Assembly: GCF_000004825.1 (NCBI RefSeq)
Contig: NW_008805090.1
Coordinates: forward strand, 62,001-126,000
Reading direction: 5' to 3'
Length of the DNA stretch: 64,000 nt
Source of the DNA: Heterostelium album PN500
Taxonomy: Eukaryota > Evosea > Eumycetozoa > Acytosteliales > Acytosteliaceae
Shown here: in pieces, positions 12,231-24,282 of the stretch
Layout: every line of letters starts with the position of its first letter
How positions within the stretch are numbered: position 1 is the first letter of the stretch
The notes under the pieces: model-generated
What the model was told of the DNA's origin: nothing
The model's database searches: none
What the model saw: only the letters and a program-made list of their open reading frames with translations
Program-made: the position numbers and the translations under genes

Positions 12231-13093
12231 AATGACGCGCTTTGCAACTCCAACATTAAAAGCAGGAAACTATGTTTGAGAAACTTCGAGAGGCAATCGA
12301 GGCCAACTCTAATATGAGCAAGCCAACAACCTTTTCTTCTATACCATGGCAAGGAAAGCTATGATTTGTTTATGAAACAATTAAAACCATTAGTTGATGT
12401 AATAAATAAATGGGTAAAAGAAAAGAAGATTGCTGTGGGTGGACATACTACAAAGTTGGCATAGTCTTTGTCAATGATTACAAGTGTTTCACTGAGTTGC
12501 AAGGTCTAGAAGAAGTGTTCATCCAAAGCTGTTTTTTAAATGCATGTGGTGTAATTTGGACGACATCGAATTGTTTGTGACAAATGAACAAGGGGCAATC
12601 GACATTTGGAGTCTCTTAAGAGACTACAGTTCAAATGTAGAGGTTGACGATGTCAAGTTCAAACTTGAACCTCCAGGTAGTAAGATAGTTGGTCACGATG
12701 AACATATGATGCCAGTCTTTTCACCGAAAGCATTGAAGGATCTTGGTGGAGAAGTCAATGGTAAGCTATATGGCCAAGTGCAACCTCCTGTTTTCGAATG
12801 TTATTCAAAGATACAGTATCCTTGCATTCTGCATGTTCATTGCCCTGTTCAAACAGATGTTTAAGAATACGGTGTTGTATTCAACCACAGACAGTAAACT
12901 TCGGTATGACCAAGCCAACGCTACTATAAAAGAAACAAACTTGCCAAATGTTACTTACAATGATGATTGTACTGATACTATACCACATGAAAATCAATGC
13001 TCATCTGACCAAGTTTTAGAAATTTATACATCTGATAGTAATAATTTAACAAGTTCATTTTCAAAAAATTCTACCAATAAACGTAAACGATAA
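12231..13093 (+). pseudogene. Decayed protein-coding relic of unknown family
   Basis: This stretch has coding-like base composition, unlike the flanking spacers, but the readable pieces sit in different frames. About 12335-12460 reads MKQLKPLVDVINKWVKEKK. About 12467-12540 reads VNDYKCFTELQGLEEVF. 12544-12864 is open for 106 codons (LDDIELFVTNEQGAIDIWSL, then VKFKLEPPGSKIVGHDEHMM). 12845-13093 continues in another frame and ends in a basic NKRKR tail. No splice pattern I tried joins them cleanly, so I call it a broken gene lying between the two kinase duplicates. I recognise no domain; a short multi-exon gene cannot be fully excluded. Confidence 0.45.
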
Positions 13094-13256
13094 TTAACTT
13101 TTAATACAATCTATCTTTTGTTCTTGGGGAGTAGAAAAAAATTGAACTTTTTTTTTTTTTTTTTTCTCGCACTAATTTTTTGAAGGTGGAGGTTTTCTCC
13201 ATGAAAACCAAAAATGCTGTGTGAATACTATCTACTTATTTAATTCTGTTAAAAAA

Positions 13257-16028
13257 ATGGATAAGAGTGTAGAGATAATAGATTGTAATACATTAATAAA
13301 TGGAAGAAATATCTTTAAATTTATAAGTGATTATAATTGTGGTGCAACAATTCTAATACAAAATCATTTGAGGGATATAGGTAGAGAAATACACAATAAC
13401 ACGAAAATAATTGGGAATTTTGCTTTTGGAGTTAAAGACTTTATTATACCTGATATAGTCGACATTCAATATCGCTTAATAATAATAAGACCAAATAAAT
13501 CGATCTTCACAAAGTTATGCAGCAAATCACATTCATATACAATCAATATTAACGGAATTGATGGTGATATAAATAATGTATCAAATACACACAACGATTC
13601 ACAGCAAAATCATATCATCAATATAGATGGTGAGATGAACAGCGTATCAAAACCATATAACAATTCACAACAAATTCATATCATTAATAATAAAAGTTAT
13701 CGTACATTATCACAATTTCCCAGTAACAATGATGTTTATTTAGTTGAAAGTAAAGATACAGAAAACAAACAGCTTTTGGTATGTCTTTTTTTAATTATGA
13801 TATTTTCACTGGTTACTAATTCAACTTTATGAAAATATAAGTATGTATACAAAAGAATTAGTTATAAAAATAGTCAAGTAATATATAATAGAACATCTGA
13901 GGAAATCAGAGCAATGAAACTACTCAAAGGTAATCGAAGATTTGTTCAACTTGTTGATTATTATCATGATCAAAACAATCAAATCTTTCATATTATCACT
14001 GAATACTGTAAAGGTGGTGATCTTTATCAAAAACATAAGCATTTGACTGACTCTAACCTGTACGTAACTGGTATTTTGATCTATTTCACCCACAACTAAC
14101 CTATTTATAACAGAATATTTGAAGAACCAGAGATTTGGGATTTTTTAGTACAACTTTTCAATATTCTTTTGGATCTTGAAAAGCATAGGATAGTTCACAA
14201 CGACATTAAACCATTAAACATATTCATTGAAGGAGATCTTCGAAATTGGTCATTGATACTTGGTGATTTTGGAGGTTGTCTATTTCCTCCAAAAGGGCAA
14301 ACCATTGCGAATGAAATTGCTCAAATCATTGAAGATAACTGTGTGATTCCGAAACAGCAAGATAATGATTTATTAAGTGTCTTTACTCCTAATTCAACAT
14401 TGAAATCAGTTATTTATGGAACTCCTGGATTTTTAGCACCAGTAAGTAAAATTTATTCAACTGAATTCGTTAGATATCTAACAAAGTAAATACAAAAAGG
14501 AAACAACAATGAAACAATATAATCAGGGATCTGACCTCTATTCAATTGGTGCGACAATTCTTAAATTATTAACAAGGTATTTATTCATTAACTAGCTTTT
14601 TTTTTTTCCCTAACTCAATATTTATATATATTGTTGATCAGTCATCCAGATGAGAACAAGAATCATAGGGTTACTGAGTATTATACTCAAATCCTGGAAT
14701 CAAAAGTTCCCTCCATTTCAAAACGTATAGTTTTCATTTCAAAAGAGAGATATTCAGAAGATTTGGCCAATTTTATTAGTCTACTATTAGATCCGAATCC
14801 AAAGAATCGAGAATCTCTAAAAGGTTTGCTAAGCCAATATATTAAAAGTATCACCTTCAATAATATAATTAAATTTGATTTAAATATTAAATTCGATTAT
14901 AATTCCATTTTAATGAATACTCAAAATATTACAACAATCATATTTGGTGACCAATTTAATCAGCAATTACATGGAAATTCACTCCCACCCAACCTTATAT
15001 CATTAACATTCGGATGTTCATACAATCGACCAATACCTATCGGTGTACTTCCCAAGTCTCTTGTATCTCTATCATTCGGCGAAGATTTCAATCAAAAATT
15101 GGAGCCTGGAGCGTTACCAGATTCTATTGTAACATTGAGGTTTGGGTATGGATTCAATCAAGTTTTTACAAAAGGAGTGTTGCCTTCATCACTAAAATCA
15201 TTGACAATGGGTGGCTACAACCATGAACTTGAGGGTAATGAACTACCACAGCATCTTGAAGAGCTGGAGTTAAGTTTTTATACTCAAAGCATTCAAGCCG
15301 AGGTATTTCCAAGCACAATCAAATCATTAACTCTGGGTACCTTCTCAAATGGTTTCGATCAACAATTGGCTGTTGGTGTGCTACCACAATCTCTTGAACG
15401 TTTAAGATTTGGTTCTTTTAATCAAAAGATTGGTACAGACGTTTTACCAAACACACTTAAAACATTATCTTTCGATAGGAACTTTAATCAGCCATTTAAT
15501 ATTGGAGTTTTACCGCCTTCATTAGAGTCACTTTCCCTGCCTCCAAATTATAACCATGTTTTTAAACAAGATGTACTGCCACATTTAATTAAGTCATTAA
15601 ATTTAGATGACTATTCACAACCGATTGGCATTGGCGTGCTTCCATCATCCCTTTTACAAATAACGATATTACAGTATTCTCGGTCAACTAATCAGAATTT
15701 TGACTCTGGTAAACGGCAAATAGTTTTGCAAAATAATAGAATACCATTACCAGAATCACTTGAATCAATCATAATTGGCGTGTATAAAGATTTTAAGAAA
15801 CAAGGAATATTACCAAAACTAGAAGGTCTCTTAATTAATGGAGATGGACAGTTTTTGGAAGCTTTGAAATTAACAGATTCTCTGGAGGAGCTTCAATTTA
15901 TTCAAGACTATTATCCAGAATATGCAACAAATATTATCAATTATTTATCAAAATCTCCAAACTATCAACTTCAAGGAAAAAATATTATTGCTTTACTTGT
16001 TTTCAAATACGAAATAAATAAAGATTAA
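13257..16028 (+). CDS. Protein kinase with C-terminal FNIP repeats, copy 2, with N-terminal extension
   Basis: Tandem paralogue of the kinase gene at 9368. Exons: 13257-13778, 13842-14059, 14114-14441, 14500-14576 and 14642-16028; 2532 bases, 843 residues. Intron positions and phases (0, 2, 0, 2) equal those of copy 1. An extra N-terminal segment of about 125 residues precedes the kinase and contains a 21-residue tandem duplication; I do not recognise its fold. Kinase motifs: YVYKRI (VAIK Lys), IITEYCKGGDL, RIVHNDIKPLN (catalytic Asp kept, HRD Arg replaced by Asn), LGDFGG, GFLAPE. About twelve FNIP units follow, such as LPDSIVTLRFGYGFNQVF. The lack of a clear glycine loop is shared with copy 1. 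Confidence 0.88.
13554..13690 (+). repeat. 63-66 bp imperfect tandem duplication inside kinase copy 2
   Basis: Two adjacent units encode DGDINNVSNTHNDSQQNHII and DGEMNSVSKPYNNSQQIHII. They match at about two thirds of positions. The frame is kept, so the duplication lengthens the N-terminal extension without breaking it. Confidence 0.8.
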
Positions 16029-16318
16029 ATAATGTTCTATTAATGATTAGACTATTTATATTTAAATCTTTATATCATCGCTTAATTTTCACCAGATTTA
16101 TCCGAATTAATAAAAAATTAAATATTTCAATAAAAGACAGGTAATTGTTTAAGAATTTGAAGGGGGTATTAAATAATACAGGTATTTATTAGGTTTAAGT
16201 TTTAATTTTTAATGAGGCGCGATTTAGGGCCTTCGAGTGAAGAGTTTTTTGGTTTGAATATTATTATTGTAAAAAAAAAAATTATATTATATATATATTG
16301 ATTAAATAAATAAAACAC

Positions 16319-18181
16319 TTAAGCATAGTGTGGTGCATTGAGGAAAAGTGAAGTGAGGATGGCAGCGATGGCACCGGCAATTGGGATGGTAAAGATCCAA
16401 GCCAAGAGCAAGAGACCAACACGTTGGAAGTTGACAGCCTTGAATGTACCGTTACAAAGACCGACTCCAACTGTGGCACCAGTAATGGCCATAGAAGTAG
16501 AGACTGGAAGAGCGAATTGAGAGAAGATGAGAATTGTGATAGCAGCACCCATTTCCATGGAGCAACCCCTGGATGGCGAGTGATAGGTGAGTTTGTTACC
16601 CATGACCTTCATAATGTTGTAACCGTAAGTGATGAGACCAATTGAGATACATCCTGCGAGAACAGCCAATTGCCAGATTGGAACTTGCGAGCTGGATCCA
16701 GCAACCTTTCCAGTTGACCAACAGTAGTATATGACAGCCCATGGACCGACAGAGTTTCCGATATCGTTGGCACCGTGAGCAAAAGAAGCGGTACAGGCAG
16801 TGATAATTTGAACGAATGAGTAGGTGTGTTCGACTTCATTTGGATACTTGGTGGCGGCGTCGTATACACGTTTCATACGTTCACCCTCTGGAGTACCGGC
16901 GATTGAAGTTTGGGCGGCATGGATATCGTAGTGGAGACCGTAGAGAGCACCACAGACAATCATGGCTGGGACACGCTTGCAGATGGCCTTCAAGTTGTGC
17001 TTCTCGTAGATTTGACCTTCACCCATTGGATTTTCGTGGAGAGTACGCATGGCCCAACCGAGTGGTCCTTTTTGTCCACGGAGCTTAGTGTGCAATCTGT
17101 CCTTTCCTTCTTGGATGAGTTCTTTAGTGGTCTTGGTGATTGGAGCGTTGCTCTTGTCAATCTTGACTTCGTTGCTGCTCTCGGCCAACTCAAGATCCTT
17201 TGAATCGACACCATCATCCTCAGCCTCTTCATCTTCTTGAACGACAGCATAGTTTGGAACTTTGACGGCACCAGTGATGGCTGGGGTTGGACGTTGGAGG
17301 AGGAATGGACCCAAGAATACGTGATACCATCTGATGGTGTGATCTCTCTTGATCATCTTGCAGTGGAGGTATGGGACAAAGAACAAAGCAGAGAGTACGA
17401 AAAGACCAGCTCCACAACCGAGAGTGACCGCAGTGATGTAAGCGGGTGGCTTCTTGTTGAGACCGAGTGCTGGTGAACCCTTGTAGACGATCGAGAGTGA
17501 ACAAATGGTACCGGTGATGAGGAAGAAGAATGGTGAGGTGTAGACAGCCCATGGAAGTGGATCCTTACGAATCAAAACGACACACTTGATCAACATAAAG
17601 ATGATGGCGGCGAAACCAGCCGAAGCAAGTGGAGCCATACCGAGACCGGCAAAGATAGCACCAAGACCCTTTCCTTTATTCCATCCCCATTGTACCTTTT
17701 TCCAACCGACGGTGGCAATACCGACACCAGCAATCGAAGAGATGAGTGAGTAGGTGGAGGAGACGTGAGCAGAGTGACGAGTACACCAGAGAACCCAAGC
17801 AGAGGTGGCAGCAAGAGCACAAGTGAAAGCAAGCATTTGAACACCAGCATTACCTTGGAAGGCTTCTCCTGGAATGATACCACTCTTGATTGTTTCAGCA
17901 GTACGAGCACCTACAAGAATAGCTCCCAACATTTCGAAAATGGTACCCAAAACCATTGCTTGACGATAGGAAATTGAACGTGAAGAAACACTAGTTGCCC
18001 AAGCGTTGGCAACATCATCTATTATTATTAATTAAATAATAATTTTTATTTGTTAATAAAATGTTTTTAGATGGTATTAATTATTTTAAATAACATTCTA
18101 CTTACTAGAACCGTTGTTGAAAGCATCAAGCATAGCCAGGATTGTACCAATGGCAAAGACATAAGTAAAGTCATGTACCAT
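16319..18181 (-). CDS. PiT-family phosphate transporter (SLC20/Pho-4)
   Basis: Integral membrane sodium- or proton-coupled inorganic phosphate symporter. Exon 1 is 18181-18106, exon 2 is 18018-16319; 1776 bases, 591 residues. Both PiT signature copies are present: NNGSNDVANAWATSV spans the splice junction near the N-terminus, and HGANDIGNSVGPWA lies in the C-terminal half. About ten to twelve hydrophobic helices are visible, split by a charged loop at about residues 260-330 (VQEDEEAEDDGVDSKDLELA) as in SLC20 proteins. The first signature has Ser in place of the usual Ala (GSND for GAND). The start ATG directly precedes VHDFTYVFAMGTILAMLDAF, the expected first helix. Confidence 0.94.
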
Positions 18182-20533
18182 CTTTTTGAGAGTATATTAT
18201 ATTAATGTAGATTTAAATGGAAAAAAAGAGAAAAGATATAAAGATATATATAAAAGAAAAAATAAATATTTAAAAGTTATAAAAAGTTGATCGTTGTTTA
18301 GTTTGATGATTTGAAATGAGAGAACTGACTGCCATTTTATATCTCTACAACTTGGGTGGTGGTGACAGAGAAACTCAAGAGCGGAACTACACACGATAAT
18401 TAAAAATAAATATTTGGGTTATTGATGTGTGTGTGTGTAGGTGGGTGCAGAAGTAGCCTTAACAAAACATCTTAGTCAAATTTAGTTGTGTTTAGAGGGG
18501 TAGACTCATCTTTGCTCTGTTGATTCTCTGAGTTACTTTGAACAAAATGAGTTATTGGGTTACTATTGAGTGATCAATCAATCGATTGATTATTAATATC
18601 TTTTAGAGTCAGTCACCGACAAAAGGTAGTGGGCAGGTGTTAAAGTTTCAGTCCGATGACGCGCCTCAATATAATAATTGGGTGAGGTCTATTTTTTTAA
18701 AAGCATACAAACATTGACATTATGTGGTTTGGCTTGTGATTCAATGTTATCTAACGCAGTGGGGGTACCAATATTTTTATTTGCACGGCTCCATTTTCGT
18801 TGTAAAGTTTCGTGGTGTTTCAGTGGCAGTCGATGAAAAAAAGAAAAAAAAAGAATATTATTTATAAAATTGTTTTGACTTGTTGTTATTGTTTTTTGGG
18901 AACCATTGGAATGATTTTTTTTTTTGATTTTACAAAATAAATGGGCAACCACATCAACAAACATCCACTTTTTGTTTTTTTTAACATAAAAATCTTTTTG
19001 CGGCATAAGAGAGACATAATAAAAAAAAACACAATTGCAATAAAGGGCTTTGGAATGAAAAGATTCAATCACCAATAATATGTTTTGTTTTTTTTCCGAA
19101 GAGGGGGAGAATTTTCTCAATAACTATTATAAAAACCAAAAAATATTTTAAATTTAATAGGTACCAAGTGTGTTGGATACAATCAATTCAATTGAGATCA
19201 AAGATGTAGTTATTTTAGAACATGTTTTTTTTGTTTCTTAATTATTAATATTTTTGTTATGTTTTTGGGTGGGAAGTTAGCACTTTAAAATGGGTATTGT
19301 GGGTTGAGATTTGGAGTGTTCCATTATATAGTAAGGTAATGCAAGTTAAAGATTAAACTTTGTCTTGCAACTTTTCATTTGCACGATAGGTTAGTTCGGA
19401 GATTTTCAGGTCACATCGGAACATGTGACTATCGTTCGGTGTAAACCAACAAGATATTATTTATTTTAGTTATGAATTTTCAGACGATAAACCCGAATTC
19501 AGTTGAGGTGTGTGGTTTGAACCTTAACACGATTCAATTGGATATTCTGGGATTTTGATTTATCCAAATACTATTATATTCCAAATCAAATTTTAATTTA
19601 ATTTATTTTTATTCTTAATATTTTAACAAATTTTCACAATTTTATTTTTATTCGATTATTTACTTTGCAAATGATTGTGGAATGTTTTTATTTATTTCCA
19701 TTGTTATTATGATCAAATTTTGTATACAAACAATTTTATTTTTTCATTCTCTTGTTTGATAGTAGTTTAAAAAAAAAATTAGCCACGAAGCGTGAAATAA
19801 TAATTAAATTTCTAATAGTCTAATCAGATCTATCACTTAAAGGTGTTTTAAATATGATTTAGAGATATAACATAGAATAACCAAACTTAAATGATTCAAC
19901 GTTCGCTTAGTTCTAGATTCACCACATTCATCAAACATCCTGAATTAGTAATAGAGCTGATTCTCCGGGATTCAAATTCTTCAAATATTACTGTTTAGTT
20001 TAATAATTATACAGTTAGTTAAACAAGCTTATCAAAAATTTTAAAATTCGATTTATCACTATTTGGATTTAAAGTAAGAACATAGTGCAAAAACAAAATT
20101 GGTATTTGATTATTTATAGCCTATACTAGATCTTCCATATTCAAGTTATTTATGTAAAGATATTAATTGTTCTAAAATGAAAAACAAAGTTTGGTAGAAA
20201 TAGAAATTTCAGATTACTACTTTAATAGTTATTATTGAATATAGAAAGAATAGAAATGGTTTTAAAAGATTAACTTTGGTCCACCCACCAAAAAATATTT
20301 ATTCCACATAATTATTTTTGACAAACAACATTATACTATCATACCAATTACAAAAGTTTAAAAATAAAAAGAAAATATTAATCATACTTATTATCTTTAC
20401 AAATTATTTAAACTATCTAAAAAAATGGTCATTTTCTACCGTATCATTTTTAATTTTCAGTGATAATTAAGGTTCGCAGATTTGATCACTACTAAACAAA
20501 AAATTGCAATCTTTTTCATTGCTATTCGTTAAA
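18182..20533. other. 2.35 kb divergent intergenic region
   Basis: Shared upstream region of the phosphate transporter and the next plus-strand gene. It is AT-rich with oligo(T) and oligo(A) runs. A minus-strand open frame at 18689-19120 has no recognisable domain and poor codon structure. The only structural signal I see is the nested hairpin at 19383-19435. Confidence 0.5.
19383..19435. other. Nested inverted repeats, possible structured RNA or site
   Basis: GTCACAT and ATGTGAC (19410-19416 and 19423-19429) form a 7 bp stem with a 6-base loop. An outer pair ACGATA/TATCGT (19383-19388 and 19430-19435) directly abuts it on the 3' side. The segment is richer in G+C than its surroundings. I cannot tell whether it is transcribed. 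Confidence 0.3.
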
Positions 20534-22288
20534 ATGTTTAAAAACAACAAACATATATGTTTGACGACAACCAATTTATTTAGAAATCGTCAACATATCA
20601 ACAAAAGTTTATACAATATATATAGTTTGAGTGTCATCAACAAAACTAGTAATAATAGATATTTAAATGGTGTTAGATTCTATAGTTCTGAGAAAAACAA
20701 CGACGATGATCATGATCACAAGAGTAAAGTTTATCAATTGAGTCAACATATACTTAAAGAGAAATCGGATTTCGAACAGCAACAACAAGATCGTCAACAA
20801 GAAAGACAAAGAAACACATGGAAATCGATTATCATGAGAAATGCAATTTCTTTTGGTGTATTCGGTATATTTTCAATTGGTATTGCTGGTAAGTTAAACT
20901 ACTATTTAATAATGATACAATTGTTCTTTTCTGCACAATCTAATTAATATTAATACTTACTTATTCATCAACTATCATAATCAATCAACATTTATTATTA
21001 TTATATCGAATAGCTTACTTGGCAGGTGCAGATGATACAGAGTATATGATAAAATATGCAGATAGGGTATTGGACGAGATATCTAATTCCTCCGAATTCT
21101 CGATTGTCGAATCAAAACTAAAGTTACTCTCAGAGTGTTCATCGAACAACGATACAATCAAAAAGATACTCTCTTCAAAGAAGAATATCAATCAGTTACT
21201 CGATATCATTGAGAACTATTCAAACATGGATTTGAATATCTATGCTGTTAAGATCATTGAAAATTCATCACTATACAGTAGGTATTTCAGTAGATCCTAT
21301 AGGTTAACAAAATAACTAATTAATTAACTTCTTTTTTTTAATGAACAATAGTAAATGATTTTAGTTTAATACCAAGAATTGTAAATCTATCGATGACATC
21401 ATTCTTACCTGTGTATGTTAGAAAGTCATTGGGTATTGCCATTACCAGAATTGCAACTCATGAAGATGCAAGAGTATCACTTGCAAATGCAGGTGCAATC
21501 ACAGCATTAGAGCAATTGAATTCTGTAAAGTTGATCAAATCTCAAGCATATAGAACTGCACTGTTGCTCATTTCAGATACATGCTCAAAACACATCGATC
21601 AACTCATTGTGACTGACGAAGAGCTTACATCGATCAAGAGTTATGCATTGGAGGAGAAAGAGATTCAATCTAGCACACTCCAAAGCACAAAGAGACAACT
21701 AGTGGAATCTGGTTGGTTACTGTACTTCCATACAAGTGCAGGTGGTTTCGTATGGGGTATGATTGAAAGCTGGAGAAATGTAAGTACTAACAATTACAAG
21801 ATCTTGTTGTTTGAATATATATATTAATTTTAAAGATCGATCTTCATTCATTGTAGGAACTACCACTTAGAGCAATGTTAAAGAATGGATTTAGAACATC
21901 TATTGTAACAGCGGCAGTACCAATCTTTTTCGTTGGTGCAATGACTACTTTATATAATAACTATAGAAAACAATTGGATACTACAAAGGAGAAGTTCTAC
22001 TTCTACTTGGCGGGAATCTACTCGTTATATCCATGGTACTATATTCTTCCAAAGATTGAAAAGTATGCACCCTATTGGATTGGTGGACATGTACTTGGAT
22101 TCATGTCATTTTTCACATGGTTGGTCTACACCAAGAACGAGATTTTCAATAGCGATTCATTGATAATCCAAAAGGACAAAGCAGCACCACCACGCGAACA
22201 ACTCATTAAAATGATGAAGAAAGAAAATCAAATGTTATTGATCGATCAACAACAAACACAACCTACTGATAATAACAAAAAGAAATAA
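20534..22288 (+). CDS. Orphan membrane protein, probably mitochondrial, with helical-repeat middle
   Basis: Exons: 20534-20888, 21014-21277, 21352-21779 and 21857-22288; 1479 bases, 492 residues, phases close. The N-terminus is rich in Asn, Lys, Arg and Ser with few acidic residues, like a mitochondrial presequence. It is followed by a Gln-rich charged stretch and a hydrophobic segment (about residues 107-125). The middle (about 125-350) is alpha-helical and armadillo-like (VRKSLGIAITRIATHEDARV, LANAGAITALEQL). The C-terminal part holds three more hydrophobic segments (IVTAAVPIFFVGAMTTLY, YLAGIYSLYPWYYILP, GGHVLGFMSFFTWLVY) and a Gln/Lys-rich tail. I do not recognise an orthologue outside Dictyostelia. 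The exon 2 donor (A before GTAGGT) was chosen on phase. Confidence 0.75.
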
Positions 22289-22456
22289 CAACTATAATAA
22301 TAAAGAAAATTTTTAATAAAGATATTTTGTTACCATCATCATGATGACCTTACTTGATCATTAAGATGGTTCATCAGGTTTTTTTTGCTTTACCAATCTA
22401 GAATTTTTATAAAAAAATTTTATTCTTTTTTTTTTTATTGTTTAATAAAAGATATA

Positions 22457-24025
22457 ATGAAAAGTAATAGTAATAGTAATAACAATAGTAATAATGAAAA
22501 TAAATTAGTTCAATTACCATTTATATTATTAAGAAAAATAATAGAATGTTTAGCTTATAATATTGATAAGATTATCTTTACATTGACCTGTAAAAGGCTT
22601 TTTGAGATTAGAGATAGCTATCTTTTTATTCCTTTGAACATTGACAACAGATTATCAAGATACATGATAACCAAACTAAAATTAAAGTCATTCACAAAAC
22701 AAATCGAATCATATGATCATCTAGATGATCGTCACATCAAAATTAACAAAATAATCGAAGTAGACGAAAATAACTTTAAAAGATTTCCAATGATATTCTG
22801 TAGATATGTAAAAAATGGTAAATATACAAATAAAGTAACATTGTTATTATTATTAACATTGGTCAAACTAACTATATTATGAATAGAAAAATTTCAGTCT
22901 TTGCCAGATAGCAATACTATCGATGACATTGAAGAGGTCTTTTGTACACGTGATTACACCTCGCTAGATGGTGTTCCTTTGCTCCACAAGATCAAAGCTT
23001 TAACGATACAACTGATCTGTCCAATTGACTATTCAATTCCAAAAAATATTAGATCTTTAGAATTGGTGTTTGATACAGGTACTTTGTATTGTTTCGGACC
23101 GAAAGCAGTGCTACCACAACAATTGGAATCATTGGTCCTCTATAATTATAAAGAGCAATTTACGCCAGGATTCTTACCTCCAACTCTAAAGAAATTAAGG
23201 TTTTACGATAGTGCACCAAGATTCGAAAAAGGTATGATCAATGAAGGTTTAGAACGATTGGAGATTGAATATTCAAGATATGACCAACCGATAAAGAAAG
23301 GAGTACTCCCAGCTTCACTGAAATACTTTGGCTCAGAGTCATATCGAGGCGATCTTATTTTCTATGATGCTACTGGTGATGGTGGTGCACACTTGCAAAA
23401 TGAAGACGATTCATCAGATCTACAGCTTAACAACACCTATATTCCTAATACAATCAAGACACTGTTAATTGGTACTCCACGTAGAAGCGATTCACCCAAA
23501 ATATTAAATTTAACATTACCCGCTAGTCTTGTAAAACTTGGACTGTATTATGGTTTCAATCAAACGTTGAATCTAACATTAACAACGCCAGGCACTCTAA
23601 AGAGAATGAAAGCTTATCATTCCTACCAAATCGATAAACAACAAATACCAGACAGTGTAACATATATCTCTCTCAACTCTATTGTCACAGAGTTGAATAG
23701 TTTAAAGGAAAACTCAGCCAATAGTTGTTTCAACTGGCTAAGCAAATCCATTAAAACGTTAAGAATGCCATTTGAAAAAGCCAATAGTAAGCTGTTGGAA
23801 TCAATACCTGTAACCGTTAGCACTATTATCCAAACGGATATAAGTTCAATCGCTGACAAAACTACAAGTGTACTCAGACGAATCGAAGGTCAACGCTATC
23901 TATTGTTCACTCAAATCAACCAAGGTGGTTTCGTTGAACCCAAGGCATTCGATCAATTTACAAAATATATTGTAAAGACATCACCGAAAAACAATAAAGA
24001 TCCATGCTTTTTCAATATCGATTAA
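22457..24025 (+). CDS. F-box-type N-terminus with FNIP/leucine-rich repeats
   Basis: Two exons, 22457 to about 22807 and about 22898 to 24025. The junction is uncertain: a GTAAAA donor at 22808 with the TTTCAG acceptor at 22897, or a GTAAAT donor at 22818 with the AATAG acceptor at 22886; both keep frame. The N-terminus is a Ser/Asn run, then LVQLPFILLRKIIECLAYN and FTLTCKRLFEIRDSYLFI, a dictyostelid F-box-like motif. The body holds degenerate FNIP-type units (LPQQLESLVLYNYKEQFTPG, LPASLVKLGLYYGFNQTLNL). The order F-box plus FNIP repeats is typical of a large dictyostelid family. A role as SCF substrate adaptor is inferred only. Confidence 0.8.
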
Positions 24026-24282
24026 AATAATAAACTATTTATATCATTGTAATGTTATAGTTGTTATAATTTTATTTATAAATATTTGTTTCTATTCTTT
24101 TTTTTTTTTTTTTTTCTATTCTTTTGTTTCTTTTCTTTTCTTTGTTGTTGATTTTTTTACTTTGATCATTTTTTTTCATGATTCTTTTCATATCTTTCTT
24201 TTAGAAGTTGAATGTTTCTATTTTATATATATATATAGGTTGTATTTATATTTTTTTTATAGATAAAAGAAATGATATTTTT

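Noticed and set aside
16410-17552. Several open frames on both strands over the phosphate transporter
   Set aside because: All overlap the PiT coding exon, whose frame carries both family signatures.
18689-19120. 143-codon minus-strand frame in the 18.2-20.5 kb spacer
   Set aside because: Low-complexity Lys/Phe/Asn composition, no domain, no promoter or splice context. Likely chance in AT-rich DNA.
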